Shown here: piece after piece, positions 11,645-12,212 of the stretch | How positions within the stretch are numbered: position 1 is the first letter of the stretch | How the letters are laid out: the number at the start of each line of letters is the position of its first letter | NCBI GenBank assembly: GCA_050732635.1 | Contig: JBOHRE010000092.1 | Location: 1 to 12,212 of the forward strand | DNA: 12,212 nt | Origin: JBOHRE01 sp050732635 | GTDB taxonomy: Bacteria > Gemmatimonadota > Gemmatimonadetes > Longimicrobiales > RSA9 | Direction: 5' to 3' | Translations under genes and position numbers: made by a program | Notes under the pieces: model-generated | What the model was told of the DNA's origin: nothing | The model's database searches: none | What the model saw: only the letters and a program-made list of their open reading frames with translations

Positions 11645-12212
11645 TCAGCGCACGCGGCTCAGGAAATACGCCTCCTGCTCCCACGGCCTCAGCTCGTACG
11701 GCAGGAGCCGGTTGGCGAGCGCCCACGGCGCCAGGTGCAGTCCGAGATCTAGGCGCCGCTCGATCCACGCGCCGCCGGCCACGCGCTCCGCGAGCCACCG
11801 CTCGGCGGGATCGCTCCAGAGCAGGAAGCTGAAGTCGTACTGCAGCACGTGCACGCGCTCGTGCGCGAGCACGGCGCCGCGCTCGGCGTCGGGTGTTGGG
11901 TCGTCAGGGTTGCCGCGCAGCCAGATCACGCCGGCGACCTGATCGCCGGCCCAGTACCCGTCCGCCCAGCGCACGCGCGTGGCGAACACGGGCGTACCCG
12001 CCGACAGGCTCGCGATGAGGTCGAGCTCCGCGTCTCGGCGGAAGGCGAAGTACGCGGTCGCGAGGAGGGATGGAAGGTCGAGCGCGACGTGCGCGCGCGC
12101 CGGCCCCGACGCCGCGGGCCCGGTCCGCAGGTACAGCCTCGCGAAGCCGAGCGGGAGGACGAGCTGCTCGAGCGCGCCCCGTCCCTCCGACGCGTTGCGC
12201 GCCACCGCGCTG
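11645..12212 (-). CDS. HExxH-containing protein, C-terminal part (5' end outside window)
   Basis: The minus-strand frame stays open to the right edge; a GTG at 12205 exists, but there is no reason to take it as the true start, so the gene is treated as partial. Numbering from that GTG, AVLAHERVHVLQYDFSFLLW contains H115-E-R-V-H119, an HExxH zinc-metallopeptidase-like motif followed by QYD. A third ligand downstream is not certain (candidate acidic residues around ERWLAERVAGG and PWEQEA). Preceding segments (ALDLPSLLATAYFAFRRDAE, GTPVFATRVRW, GVIWLRGNP) look like a beta-rich fold with a moderately hydrophobic stretch. I do not recognise the family. The AHERVHVLQYD pattern is also found in non-peptidase proteins, so enzyme activity is only inferred. 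It lies upstream of the HicAB module but 400 bases away. Confidence 0.7.
   Translation of the reverse strand, partial: SAVARNASEGRGALEQLVLPLGFARLYLRTGPAASGPARAHVALDLPSLLATAYFAFRRDAELDLIASLSAGTPVFATRVRWADGYWAGDQVAGVIWLRGNPDDPTPDAERGAVLAHERVHVLQYDFSFLLWSDPAERWLAERVAGGAWIERRLDLGLHLAPWALANRLLPYELRPWEQEAYFLSRVR

Overview
This is a very GC-rich bacterial window with strong G/C third-position bias. No marker gene fixes the species. The mix of content (a secreted serine hydrolase with duplicated DUF3471-like C-terminal domains, a DUF222/HNH-type gene, an ArsR/SRPBCC pair and many VapBC/HicAB modules) would fit Gemmatimonadota or a similar GC-rich soil phylum; that placement is inference.

Layout. (1) 1-228, minus: the N-terminus of a DUF222/HNH-endonuclease-like protein, cut by the left edge. 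(2) 229-942: a gene-free stretch with two small repeat families, ending in an AT-rich promoter with a palindrome between its -35 and -10. (3) 943-1846, plus: an overlapping operon of an ArsR-family regulator and an SRPBCC (AHSA1-like) protein. (4) 1916-3955, minus: a secreted beta-lactamase-fold serine hydrolase. (5) 4101-5582: two type II toxin-antitoxin (TA) modules, a VapBC and a FitAB-like VapBC, facing each other tail to tail and ending in a shared 16-bp palindrome. (6) 5789-8153, plus: an unrecognised two-gene operon, a four-TM coiled-coil membrane protein followed by a lipoprotein with a von Willebrand A-like metal site. (7) 8295-8985: a third VapBC. (8) 9181-9831, minus: a six-TM membrane protein. 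(9) 9928-10236: a HicB antitoxin followed by only the C-terminal tail of its HicA toxin. (10) 10612-11262: a complete HicAB module. (11) 11645-12212, minus: an HExxH-containing protein running off the right edge.

From about 4.1 to 11.3 kb the window is therefore a TA-rich accessory island: four intact modules and one decayed one. In all four intact modules the antitoxin starts with ATG and the toxin with GTG or TTG, and each has a dyad-symmetric site upstream of its first gene. From 8.1 to 11.5 kb the gaps hold copies of a palindromic repeat (core CGTTTCCGCGGAAACG) and a second motif, CATAGCGGGA. Both VapBC-3 and HicAB are bracketed in mirrored order (palindrome, CATAG, TA module, CATAG, palindrome), which looks like a cassette arrangement. 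The uncharacterised operon at 5789-8153 inside this island is the best candidate for an undescribed system. Its function cannot be read from the sequence alone.
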